Shown here: in pieces, positions 1 through 6,591 of the stretch
How the letters are laid out: every line of letters begins with the position of its first letter
Position numbering within the stretch: position 1 is the stretch's first letter
Source: CALMEC01 sp031372145
GTDB taxonomy: Bacteria; Actinomycetota; Thermoleophilia; Miltoncostaeales; Miltoncostaeaceae
Assembly: GCA_031372145.1 (NCBI GenBank)
Contig: JANMKR010000059.1
Location: 1 to 22,497, forward strand
Reading direction: 5' to 3'
DNA: 22,497 nt
The notes under the pieces: generated by a model
Seen by the model: the letters and a program-made list of their open reading frames with translations, nothing else
Told to the model about the DNA's origin: nothing
Databases searched by the model: none
Made by a program: the position numbers and the translations under genes

Positions 1-136
1 ACTGTTCGGCAGCGACGACGGGCCGTCGATCGACCGTTCCGGCGCCACCCCACAGGTCGCCAAGCAACAGACCGGCGGCCGCGACGAACACCGCGAGTAT
101 GAGAACGACGCGCTTCACTCCGCCTATCGGGGGCAT
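1..136 (-). CDS. N-terminus of a membrane protein, probably the partner sensor histidine kinase (partial)
   Basis: The reading frame is open from an ATG at 136 to the window edge and gives 45 residues. Its start overlaps the stop codon of the response regulator by 13 bp; a GTG at 118 would begin after that stop. Residues 7-28 form a basic-then-hydrophobic segment (VKRVVLILAVFVAAAGLLLG) typical of a first transmembrane helix or signal anchor. Sensor kinases usually lie directly downstream of OmpR-type regulators in the same operon, so a histidine kinase is the best guess. No kinase motif lies inside the window, so the product is inferred from position alone. Confidence 0.55.
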   Translation of the reverse strand, partial: MPPIGGVKRVVLILAVFVAAAGLLLGDLWGGAGTVDRRPVVAAEQ

Positions 137-873
137 TGCTCTGCGACCCGGACGTCTGAGCCACCGGGACCCGCACGGTAGATGTATCCGAAACCCCTCA
201 CCGTCTCGATCGGTGACGTGCCATCCGCCCGTACCCCGATCTTGCGGCGCAGGTAGCCGACATACAGCTTGACCTGGTCCGGAAACACGGCGGTGCGGCC
301 GCCCCACACCATTGTCAGGAGCTGATCCCGATCGAGGACCTGCTCACGGTTCTCGGTGAACGCGCTGAGCAGCCGGAACTCGAGCGGAGTGAGGCTGACC
401 TGGCGGCCGGCGGCCGCGACTTGCCGCAGGGCGAAATCGATCTGCACAAAGCCGTCGTCGTAGATCACCGGTCGGTCGGTGTCCGGGCCGCCGCTGCGCC
501 GAAGCAGCGCCTCGACGCGCGCGGCGAGCTCCATCGGGGAGAAGGGCTTGGTCAGATAGTCGTCGGCCCCGCTGCGCAAACCACGCGTCCGCTCCCATTC
601 GAGTGCCCGTGCGGTGAGCAAGATCACCGGAACGTTCGACACGTCGCGAATCCGCTCGAGGGTCTGCCATCCGTCGAGCTCCGGCATCATCACGTCGAGC
701 ACGACAAGCCGGGGATGCGTCTCGTGCAGCTGCCGAAGCGCCGCCTTTCCGTCGCCCGCCTCGACGGTCCGGTGCCCGTCTCGCTCGAGTGTCTCCCGAA
801 CCAGGGATCGGATGTCCTGCTCGTCGTCGACGACAAGAATGGGGGCGTGAAGCTCCGGGAGGGCTCCTGTCAT
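124..873 (-). CDS. OmpR/PhoB-family response regulator
   Basis: This 249-residue protein has a receiver domain at about residues 10-125 and a winged-helix DNA-binding domain at about 140-235. The acidic pair D16-D17, the phosphoacceptor D60 (in VVLDVMMPELDG), T87 and K109 (DDYLTKPF) are all present, so phosphorylation should work. The C-terminal half has the family pattern 'VSLTPLEFRLLSAF...VLDRDQLL' and ends with 'ETVRGFGYIY', the recognition wing. Family members change transcription when phosphorylated by a partner kinase. The gene for a membrane protein that may be that kinase follows directly and overlaps its stop. The next gene upstream, a PAS/GGDEF/HD-GYP protein, is divergent across a 221-bp gap. 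The target regulon cannot be told from the sequence. Confidence 0.93.
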   Translation of the reverse strand: MTGALPELHAPILVVDDEQDIRSLVRETLERDGHRTVEAGDGKAALRQLHETHPRLVVLDVMMPELDGWQTLERIRDVSNVPVILLTARALEWERTRGLRSGADDYLTKPFSPMELAARVEALLRRSGGPDTDRPVIYDDGFVQIDFALRQVAAAGRQVSLTPLEFRLLSAFTENREQVLDRDQLLTMVWGGRTAVFPDQVKLYVGYLRRKIGVRADGTSPIETVRGFGYIYRAGPGGSDVRVAEQCPR

Positions 874-918
874 GCGATCGAAACCTGCCTCTCATGCGGC
901 TGACGTAGCCTGTCTATC

Positions 919-1011
919 GGCGCGCGCGCCACAGAGCCTGAGGCCAACCACCACCGAATCCATACCCAACCGCTCCTGTTCCAACAATCACCACGTGGCC
1001 GGGCACGCCCG
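919..1011. promoter_or_regulatory. Divergent intergenic region with short palindromes
   Basis: The 221-bp gap between the response regulator and the HD-GYP gene holds a 12-bp perfect palindrome GGCGCGCGCGCC at 919-930, an 8-bp palindrome CCACGTGG at 991-998, and a small inverted repeat CGGGC-AC-GCCCG at 1000-1011. Both genes must be transcribed from this gap. I could not assign a clear -35/-10 pair, and the palindromes may be chance in GC-rich DNA. Confidence 0.25.
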
Positions 1012-1094
1012 ATACAAGAGTCGGTGACGTTTGGGCGTGGTCACCCGTCCAGGCGTATGGAAGTCCCAGACTCGTCGAACAAGGGTGCACGGCC

Positions 1095-3101
1095 ATGGCG
1101 GAACTCGGCAACGTGAAGCAGACCAGCAAGGGCGTGTGGGAGGCAACGTCGCCGACGCGAGAGCTGACGCAACGCAGCGACGCGCGCGTCGCGCTTGCCC
1201 ACCTCTCGGCGCGGCGGGCCGCCAAGCACGCCTCGGCCGTCATCGCTTCCATCCAGGATGGCCTCATCACCGTCGACGAGCATGGTCGGATCGTCGACGT
1301 CAACCAGCTGCTCTGCCAGATGACCGGATTCAATCGTGGGCAGCTGTTGGGGAGTCGCGCGCCCTACCCTTTCTGGAGCAAGGCCGACGCCCGCCGCAAT
1401 GCGCAGAAGCTCGCGGAACTCCTCCACGGTGCGTTCGCGGAAGGCGGCTCGTGTCGACTGATGTTCTGTCGCGCCAACGCCGACATCTTTGAGGCAAGCG
1501 TCGTCGTTGCCCCGTTGCGCGATCGGGACGGTGTCTCGATCGGATACGCCGCGACCATCCACGAGCTGATCGACGCCCGGGCGATTGTCCAGCCGGACCC
1601 GGGAACGGTCGGACTCGCCCGCTGCGGCGAGGCCATGCGACGCGTCGCCGCCGCGGTGTCGGCCGGCGCGCCCACCAGCGCCGTCTACCAGCTGATGGCC
1701 GAGGCGGCAGCACGCCTGGTCGGTGCCGACGCAGCCCGAATCGTCCGACTCGGCGAGCGAAGCGCCACAATAATGGGCGCGTGGGCGCAACCAGGTTTCG
1801 ATCCGCGTCGGTCCGGCGGCACCGGTCTGACCGCGGAAGTCCGGCGCGGTGAAGAACGATGGGGTGTGATCCAGACAAACACCGCGGCCGGTCGCGTCAC
1901 CCGACCTGAGGCGCAAGAGGAACTCGCCTGCTTTGCGACGCTCGCACTGGCACTCGGCACACTGGATGAAGGATCCGACGCCGTGCACGCCCGGGATCGC
2001 CAAAGTGGACTCGTGGCTCGTGAGGAGCTTGAACTTCGAATCGCAGGCGCGGTCGAGACCGCGGGCACGACTGACGGCACCGTGGCCTTCATCGCGGTCG
2101 AGTTCGACCAGTTCACCCGGCTCGCCCATGACAACGGTGCCGAACTCGATGGGCACACGCTCCTCCAGGTCGCGGACCAGCTCGGTCGGGTTGCCCGCAA
2201 CGGTGACACCCTCGGGCGCCTCCGCGCCGGCGCGTTCGGGTGGTTGCTTCCGGGTGCCGACGCGCAAAGCGCGAGGCAAGCGGCGAACCGCGCGCTCGCA
2301 TCCATCGCATGCATCGACACAAGAGGCGAGCCGCCAATTTCGGTGAGCGTCGGCATCAGCGACCTTGCGGGCGCGGGCGGGGACGCACACGAACTGGTGC
2401 GTTGCGCCGAGCTCGCGCTGCACGACGCCAAACAGGGTGGTGACACGATCACCCCGGAACGGTCGGTGGAGACGGTCCCTGTCAGGCGCCACCTCGCCGC
2501 CCTGAAGATCCTCGCGCGGGTGGTGGAATCACAGGATCTCACGGCCCGCGGAAGCGCAGAGCGCATCTCCGAACTGGCGCAGACCCTCGCGCTGGAACTC
2601 GGATGGTCGGGCAGTCGCGCGATGCTCCTGGGCGAGGCGGCGTACGTCCGCGACATCGGCAAGATCGGGCTCGCCGGATCGATCCTGCTGAAGCCCGGCC
2701 AGCTGAGCGCAGACGAACGGGAAACGATGAAGCGCCACGCGAGCGTCGGCGCCGAGATGATCGATGGGATCCTCACCGCCGAACAGGTGGAGTGGGTTCG
2801 CCACCACCATGAACGCTACGACGGAGCGGGCTACCCGGACGGCCTGACGGGCGAGCGGATTCCTCAGGGCGCGCGAATCCTGGGATTGGCCGACGCTTGG
2901 GACGCCATGACCCACGAGCGTTGCTACCAGAGCCCAATGCCGGTGGCGGAGGCGCTCGTGGACTGCGTGCTCGAGTCCGGCTGGCAATTCTGCCCGGTGA
3001 CCGTCGAGGCGCTTCGCGGACTGGTGAGCGCCGGAGCGGCGGCCATCACGTGCCCTGATCGCACCGCTTCCCCGTCCCACCCGGACATCGCCGTGCGGTA
3101 G
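1095..3101 (+). CDS. PAS-GAF-GGDEF-HD-GYP multidomain signalling protein with degenerate catalytic motifs
   Basis: This 668-residue protein has no evident membrane segment. A PAS domain lies at about residues 45-150 (IASIQDGLITVDEHGRIVDV), a GAF-like domain at about 170-285, a GGDEF-fold domain at about 300-455, and an HD-GYP domain at about 460-650. In the GGDEF domain the signature reads R377-A-G-A-F381, so diguanylate cyclase activity is not expected. In the HD-GYP domain the GYP part is intact (HHERYDGAGYPDG, GYP at 579-581), but the metal-binding His-Asp pair reads R519-D520 (VRDIGKIG). Canonical HD-GYP proteins hydrolyse cyclic di-GMP; this one may be inactive or act as a sensor. The ATG follows 'AAGGGTG' with nine bases between, a fair ribosome-binding site. 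The gene is divergent from the two-component regulator and convergent with psuG. Confidence 0.9.
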   Translation: MAELGNVKQTSKGVWEATSPTRELTQRSDARVALAHLSARRAAKHASAVIASIQDGLITVDEHGRIVDVNQLLCQMTGFNRGQLLGSRAPYPFWSKADARRNAQKLAELLHGAFAEGGSCRLMFCRANADIFEASVVVAPLRDRDGVSIGYAATIHELIDARAIVQPDPGTVGLARCGEAMRRVAAAVSAGAPTSAVYQLMAEAAARLVGADAARIVRLGERSATIMGAWAQPGFDPRRSGGTGLTAEVRRGEERWGVIQTNTAAGRVTRPEAQEELACFATLALALGTLDEGSDAVHARDRQSGLVAREELELRIAGAVETAGTTDGTVAFIAVEFDQFTRLAHDNGAELDGHTLLQVADQLGRVARNGDTLGRLRAGAFGWLLPGADAQSARQAANRALASIACIDTRGEPPISVSVGISDLAGAGGDAHELVRCAELALHDAKQGGDTITPERSVETVPVRRHLAALKILARVVESQDLTARGSAERISELAQTLALELGWSGSRAMLLGEAAYVRDIGKIGLAGSILLKPGQLSADERETMKRHASVGAEMIDGILTAEQVEWVRHHHERYDGAGYPDGLTGERIPQGARILGLADAWDAMTHERCYQSPMPVAEALVDCVLESGWQFCPVTVEALRGLVSAGAAAITCPDRTASPSHPDIAVR

Positions 3102-3205
3102 CCCTGCAGCCGCGACCCCCAGCCAACCGGTGGCGATCGCGAAACGGACCTCCGCGTGAGTTCTCCGCACCCGACGCCGGGGCGAGCAGGATGGAGGGCA
3201 CCAAG

Positions 3206-3217
3206 GACGACGTCGTC
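3206..3217. repeat. 12-bp palindrome between convergent genes
   Basis: GACGACGTCGTC is a perfect palindrome in the 128-bp gap between the stops of the HD-GYP gene and psuG. It has no loop and no T-tract, so it is not a classic terminator. It might be a protein-binding site or chance. Confidence 0.25.
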
Positions 3218-3229
3218 ATACGAGAACGC

Positions 3230-4156
3230 TCACACACTTGTCTCGGTCGCGATCTGGCCGGCCAGGCCGGCGTTGGCGATGATCAGGTCACGGTTGGCGC
3301 GGAGGGTGCGTCCGTCGCTTCGCTCGTGCAGGCGGGCGAGCACGAACGGGGTGACCGCCTGGCCCGAGATCCCCTGCCGCATGGCCTCCGCGATCGCTTC
3401 GTCGATCAGGGGCTCGACATCGTCCAGTGACGTGTCGGGTGGGCGGGCCAGCACGATGCCGCAGCCGCCCAGGTCCCAGTGGACACGGGCGATGCGGGCA
3501 ACCTCGGCTGTCGACTCGACACGCGCCGAGACCGGCGGCCCACCGTGGGCGCTGTAGAAGCGCGGCAGCTCGTCGGTCTGCCAACCCAGCACCGGCACGC
3601 ACAGGGTCTCGAGCATCTCGCAGGTGGCGGGCACGTCGAGCAGCGACTTGATGCCGGCGCTCACCACGACGACCTGGGTGCGGGCCAGCTCGACCAGGTC
3701 GGCCGAGACATCGGGTGGCGACGGGTAGCCGCGGTGGACCCCGCCCAGGCCGCCGGTCCCCATGACCGTGATCCCGATTGCCCGGCACGCGGCAAGGGTG
3801 CCGCCGACGGTCGTCGCCCCGAGCGCACCCTGCACGGCGCAGACCGCCAAGTCACGGGGACCCAACTTGCGCGCAGCCGAGCCGGCCTCGCCGAACCGCG
3901 CGACCTCGGCCGAGGTCAGGCCAACCCGGATGCGACCGTCGATGACCCCGATCGTGGCCGGGACCGCACCTGCGCCGCGCACAGCCTCCTCGGACCCAGC
4001 GCCCACCTCGACGCCTTCGGGGTGTGGGAACCCGTGGGCGACGAGCGTCGTCTCAAGCGCCACCACTGCGCCGCCGGCCGCCAGGGCCTCGCGAACCTCG
4101 GGAGCGATGACGATCAGATCGCTGCTGACGAATCGCTCGGAACTGGGCGACATCAC
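3230..4156 (-). CDS. psuG: Pseudouridine-5'-phosphate glycosidase
   Basis: PsuG cleaves the C-C glycosidic bond of pseudouridine 5'-phosphate, giving uracil and ribose 5-phosphate, in the cytoplasm. The protein (308 residues, normal for the family) has the family blocks 'ALETTLVAHGFPHP', 'VMGTGGLGGVHRG', 'DVSADL', 'SAGIKSLLDVPAT' and 'IIANAGLAG'. The residues matching the E. coli active site appear to be E35, K97, K170 (Schiff-base lysine) and N295. The start is GTG at 4156 or the ATG directly after it at 4153; the toxin stop TGA overlaps both, so translation is probably coupled to the toxin gene. The matching kinase psuK is at the head of the same minus-strand run, with a toxin-antitoxin pair between. 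The identification is very secure. Confidence 0.96.
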   Translation of the reverse strand: MMSPSSERFVSSDLIVIAPEVREALAAGGAVVALETTLVAHGFPHPEGVEVGAGSEEAVRGAGAVPATIGVIDGRIRVGLTSAEVARFGEAGSAARKLGPRDLAVCAVQGALGATTVGGTLAACRAIGITVMGTGGLGGVHRGYPSPPDVSADLVELARTQVVVVSAGIKSLLDVPATCEMLETLCVPVLGWQTDELPRFYSAHGGPPVSARVESTAEVARIARVHWDLGGCGIVLARPPDTSLDDVEPLIDEAIAEAMRQGISGQAVTPFVLARLHERSDGRTLRANRDLIIANAGLAGQIATETSV

Positions 4157-4536
4157 CAGATGGTCCCTCCCGGCGCAAACCGACGCAGGTTGCTGTCGGC
4201 CGTGACAAGAGGCGCGCCAACCGACTGCGCTGTCGCCCAGATCAGCCGGTCAGCCGGATCGCCTGGGATGTCCGTACTCGCGAGTTCACCGGCATGACGC
4301 GCAATCGCGCAGTCGATGGGTACGACCTCGAGATCCGCGGCGACCTGGCGAAGCCACAGATTCACATCGCGATCGAGCGAGATTCTCTGGAGCCGGACGA
4401 GCGTCGCCACCTCCCAGCAGGTAATCGCCGACACCGCCGTCTGAGGCGATGCCTTCATTGCAGTACGAGCCGCTCTTGAGAGCTTCTTCGGGTCTGAGTA
4501 CATCCAGATCACGACATGGGTATCGAGAACGATCAC
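4153..4536 (-). CDS. vapC: PIN-domain ribonuclease toxin (VapC family)
   Basis: This 127-residue protein is a single PIN domain. The acidic metal-binding residues expected of a VapC nuclease are all visible: D5 (VLDTHVVIW), E42 (TCWEVA), D96 (GDPADRLIWATA) and D114 (VTAD). Toxins of this family cleave specific RNAs, often tRNA or rRNA, and are held inactive by the adjacent antitoxin. The gene starts with GTG and overlaps the antitoxin stop by four bases (GTGA), and its own stop overlaps the start of psuG. It is therefore locked inside the psuK-psuG operon rather than being free-standing. The pattern 'LDTHVVIWMYSDPKKLS' resembles VapC proteins paired with Phd/YefM antitoxins. Its RNA target cannot be read from the sequence. 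Confidence 0.92.
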   Translation of the reverse strand: MIVLDTHVVIWMYSDPKKLSRAARTAMKASPQTAVSAITCWEVATLVRLQRISLDRDVNLWLRQVAADLEVVPIDCAIARHAGELASTDIPGDPADRLIWATAQSVGAPLVTADSNLRRFAPGGTIW

Positions 4537-4763
4537 GCCCGCTCGGCATCCCAGGCTTCACCAAGCGGTGCGATGAGTTCATCGTCGCTGACCAGCTGCG
4601 TCACGCTCCTGAGAAGGGACGCGGGCGGGACGATCGCGACCACGCGAGCGACAGGATGCCCATGTTTGGTGACGATGAGATCCTCCCCTGTTGCAGCGAC
4701 CTCATCCAGCAGCCCGAGGCACTTTGCCTTGAACTGTGTCGCCGTGATCGCACGTTCAGCCAT
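4533..4763 (-). CDS. Phd/YefM-family antitoxin
   Basis: This small protein (76 residues) has the Phd/YefM N-terminal fold: 'ITATQFKAKCLGLLDEVAATGEDLIVTKHGHPVARVVAI'. That half dimerises and binds the operon's own promoter DNA. The acidic, less ordered C-terminal half (VSDDELIAPLGEAWDAE) is the part that normally wraps the toxin. A strong Shine-Dalgarno GGAGG at 4770-4774 stands six bases before the ATG, so translation can start here independently of psuK, whose stop lies 42 bp upstream. The stop overlaps the toxin start. A candidate operator lies just upstream at 4788-4809. Confidence 0.92.
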   Translation of the reverse strand: MAERAITATQFKAKCLGLLDEVAATGEDLIVTKHGHPVARVVAIVPPASLLRSVTQLVSDDELIAPLGEAWDAERA

Positions 4764-4787
4764 CAGACACCTCCATCATTTACGACT

Positions 4788-4809
4788 ATGGTCATCATAC
4801 CATGGTCAT
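4788..4809. promoter_or_regulatory. Candidate autoregulatory operator of the first toxin-antitoxin pair
   Basis: On the plus strand ATGGT (4788-4792) and ACCAT (4799-4803) form an inverted repeat around a six-base spacer. ATGGTCAT occurs twice as a direct repeat (4788-4795 and 4802-4809). The site overlaps the last codons of psuK and lies 25-46 bp upstream of the antitoxin ATG, where Phd/YefM antitoxins usually bind to repress their own operon. This suggests an internal promoter within the psu operon. Binding is inferred from position and symmetry only. Confidence 0.4.
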
Positions 4810-5642
4810 ATTGGCATCGCGCCGACTTGTGCGACGCAGGTCGCGGCGGCGGCGAGACCGCGGCCGGCGGCGTCCTCGGCGGAGTCCCCGAGCAGGAACC
4901 CGGCGGCGAACGCGTCGCCCGCACCGGTGGTGTCGATCACGTCGGCGGGCAACGCCGGCAAACGGATCTCGCCGCCCGGCCAGCGCACCACGCACCCATC
5001 CGCGCCTCTCTTGGTCACCAAGACCCGGCATGTGGGCTCGTCGCCGAGCACCTCGAGTTCCTGTTCGTTTGCGAACACCACGTCCGGGGCGACGACCGTG
5101 AGGCGGTCCCGGAACTTGGCCGGACCGAAGTCGCGGATCGCGCTCCACGAGGACAGGTCGATGCTGACACGGGCACCGACCAGCTGGGCCTCGCGGGCAC
5201 CGCGGAGGGCAGCCGTGTCGATCGGCGAGCGCATCAGGCTGTAGCCGGACAGATGCAGACGATCGCACCCGGCAAACCACGCCGGGTCGATGTGCTCGAA
5301 GCGCAGTGTGGTGGCGATGCCGCGATCGGTGGCCATCGTCCGCTCGAACGTGTCATCGACCAATGCGACCACCGTGCCCGTCCCCCGCTCCAACGTCGGA
5401 CCCAACAGCTCCACGCCGTGCGCGCCAAGGTCGTTGGCCACGAGCATGCCGACGGCGTCGCGCGATCGGACGCCGATGAACCGGGCCTCGCCGCCCAGGT
5501 GCGCGACCCACGCGGCGACGTTGGCCGCCTGTCCACCCGCGCTCAGCCGCGTCGTCGCGGGGGCGTCCCCACCACGCGCCAGCGGCCCGCCCAGTCGGAC
5601 GACGACGTCCAGCAGCAGGTCGCCTAGTGTGCAGATCACCAC
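4806..5642 (-). CDS. psuK: PfkB-family kinase, probably pseudouridine kinase
   Basis: This ribokinase-fold sugar kinase (278 residues) has both PfkB signatures: the Gly-Gly region at residues 35-49 (AGGQAANVAAWVAHL) and the C-terminal 'DTTGAGDAFAAGF' at 237-249, with D243 as the expected catalytic base. PfkB kinases phosphorylate many sugars and nucleosides, so the substrate is inferred from linkage to psuG: pseudouridine to pseudouridine 5'-phosphate, feeding PsuG. The start is GTG at 5642, preceded by AGAGG with eight bases between; a second GTG follows directly. The gene is first in a minus-strand run, and its promoter must lie in the palindromic region 5643-5783 shared with the divergent hydrolase gene. 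Confidence 0.85.
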   Translation of the reverse strand: MVICTLGDLLLDVVVRLGGPLARGGDAPATTRLSAGGQAANVAAWVAHLGGEARFIGVRSRDAVGMLVANDLGAHGVELLGPTLERGTGTVVALVDDTFERTMATDRGIATTLRFEHIDPAWFAGCDRLHLSGYSLMRSPIDTAALRGAREAQLVGARVSIDLSSWSAIRDFGPAKFRDRLTVVAPDVVFANEQELEVLGDEPTCRVLVTKRGADGCVVRWPGGEIRLPALPADVIDTTGAGDAFAAGFLLGDSAEDAAGRGLAAAATCVAQVGAMPI

Positions 5643-5648
5643 GCGTCG

Positions 5649-5777
5649 ATCCTCTCACGCGACCGCGGCGCACGGCCTGACGGGAAGACAGAACTGATCG
5701 TCGCGACGCTCGCGTCGCGAGGTTCTATTTTCCCGTCAGCGGGTGGGCGTTTGCAACGCCCGCACAACTGAGAGGAT
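5649..5777. repeat. Nested inverted repeats filling the psuK/hydrolase divergent region
   Basis: Three nested pairs share nearly the same centre (about 5708-5713). The outer pair is ATCCTCTCA (5649-5657) and TGAGAGGAT (5769-5777), which are the ribosome-binding sites of the two divergent genes. The middle pair is CTGACGGGAAGACAGAAC (5677-5694) and GTTCTATTTTCCCGTCAG (5722-5739): 18 positions with one G-U pair and one mismatch. The inner pair is TCGCGACG (5701-5708) and CGTCGCGA (5713-5720) with a CTCG loop. As RNA, 5677-5739 would form a very stable long hairpin in either direction. It could be a cruciform, a double operator, a leader structure or a small MITE-like insertion. Confidence 0.7.
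5745..5761 (+). promoter_or_regulatory. Small leader hairpin before the hydrolase gene
   Basis: GGGCGTT, loop TGC, AACGCCC forms a perfect seven-base-pair stem that ends seven bases before the TGAGAGGAT ribosome-binding site of the gene at 5784. It follows the long hairpin at 5677-5739, so a plus-strand transcript starting upstream would carry two tandem hairpins before the start codon. A regulatory role is inference. Confidence 0.4.
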
Positions 5778-5783
5778 TCGGCA

Positions 5784-6551
5784 ATGCGATTGCACGTCCA
5801 TCGGTGGGGCGATCCGTCGGCGATGCCCGTGCTGTGCATGCACGGCGTCATGGGTCACGGCGGCCGCTTCCGCCGGCTGGCGCAGACGTACCTGGCCGAT
5901 CGGCATGTCGTGGCGGTCGACCTGCGCGGCCACGGTGTGTCCGGGTGGGAGCCGCCGTGGGACATTGCGACGTTCGTCGCCGACGTCTGCGAGACGCTCG
6001 ACGCCGAAGCCATCACCCAGACCGATGTCATCGGTTTCAGCTTCGGTGGGCGCCTGGGCCTCGAGCTCGCTGCAGCGCACCCCGATCGCGTCCGGCGCTT
6101 GGCGCTGCTCGATCCCGCGATCCAGCTCGCGCCTGATGCGGCACTGGGCTTTGCCGATCAGACACGCCCGGACGTGTCGTTCGACGATGTCGACGAGGCA
6201 GTCGACGCTCGGCTTGCGACGCTCGCCCATACGCCGCGCGAGCTTGTGGACGAGGATGTGGCAGAGGCCCTCGTGACCGGGGAGGACGGGCGTCTGCGCT
6301 ACCGGGTCGCCCGCAGTGCGGTGGTCGCCGCCTACGGCGAGATGGCACGCCCTCCGCTGTTGCCGACCGGCTGCCCCACGCTGCTCGTCCGCGCGGCGAA
6401 CGGGATTCTGGATGACCGGCAGGAGGCCCTGCTTCGCGACGCGCTTGGCGATCGGCTGACCGTGATCGGTGTCCCGGGGAACCATCCGGTGATGTGGGAC
6501 GCGTTCGCCCAGACGGGCGAGGCCGTCGCGGCGCATTTGACCGGCGCCTGA
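5784..6551 (+). CDS. Alpha/beta-fold hydrolase
   Basis: This single-domain alpha/beta hydrolase has 255 residues and no signal peptide. The oxyanion-hole region is 'CMHGVMGHGGRF' (18-29), strand 4 gives 'VVAVDLRGHGVS' (42-53), and the nucleophile elbow is G-F-S86-F-G-G. H234 in 'GNHPVMWD' is the expected catalytic histidine; the acid may be an aspartate near residues 211-212 (GILDD), with D110 another conserved position. The family covers esterases, lipases, lactonases and C-C hydrolases, so the substrate cannot be assigned. The ATG follows GAGAGG with nine bases between. The gene is divergent from psuK across a palindromic leader, and an EAL phosphodiesterase gene follows 40 bp downstream, so the two may be cotranscribed. 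Confidence 0.9.
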   Translation: MRLHVHRWGDPSAMPVLCMHGVMGHGGRFRRLAQTYLADRHVVAVDLRGHGVSGWEPPWDIATFVADVCETLDAEAITQTDVIGFSFGGRLGLELAAAHPDRVRRLALLDPAIQLAPDAALGFADQTRPDVSFDDVDEAVDARLATLAHTPRELVDEDVAEALVTGEDGRLRYRVARSAVVAAYGEMARPPLLPTGCPTLLVRAANGILDDRQEALLRDALGDRLTVIGVPGNHPVMWDAFAQTGEAVAAHLTGA

Positions 6552-6564
6552 CCCGCTCAGGCTT

Positions 6565-6580
6565 TCGGCCGGTCGGCCGA
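6565..6580 (+). promoter_or_regulatory. Hairpin just before the EAL gene ribosome-binding site
   Basis: TCGGCCG, GT, CGGCCGA is a seven-base-pair inverted repeat in the 40-bp hydrolase/EAL gap. It ends beside the 'TAGGA' ribosome-binding site, 11 bases before the ATG. It may be a partial terminator or attenuator, or set the relative expression of the two genes. It has no T-tract. Confidence 0.4.
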
Positions 6581-6591
6581 TAGGACAATCA

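Noticed and set aside
3102..3229. A terminator between the HD-GYP gene and psuG
   Set aside because: Only a loopless palindrome is present; no stem-loop with a T-run was found.
4449..5627. A plus-strand frame opposite the antitoxin and psuK (392 codons)
   Set aside because: It crosses two genuine genes on the other strand and the composition is that of a shadow frame.
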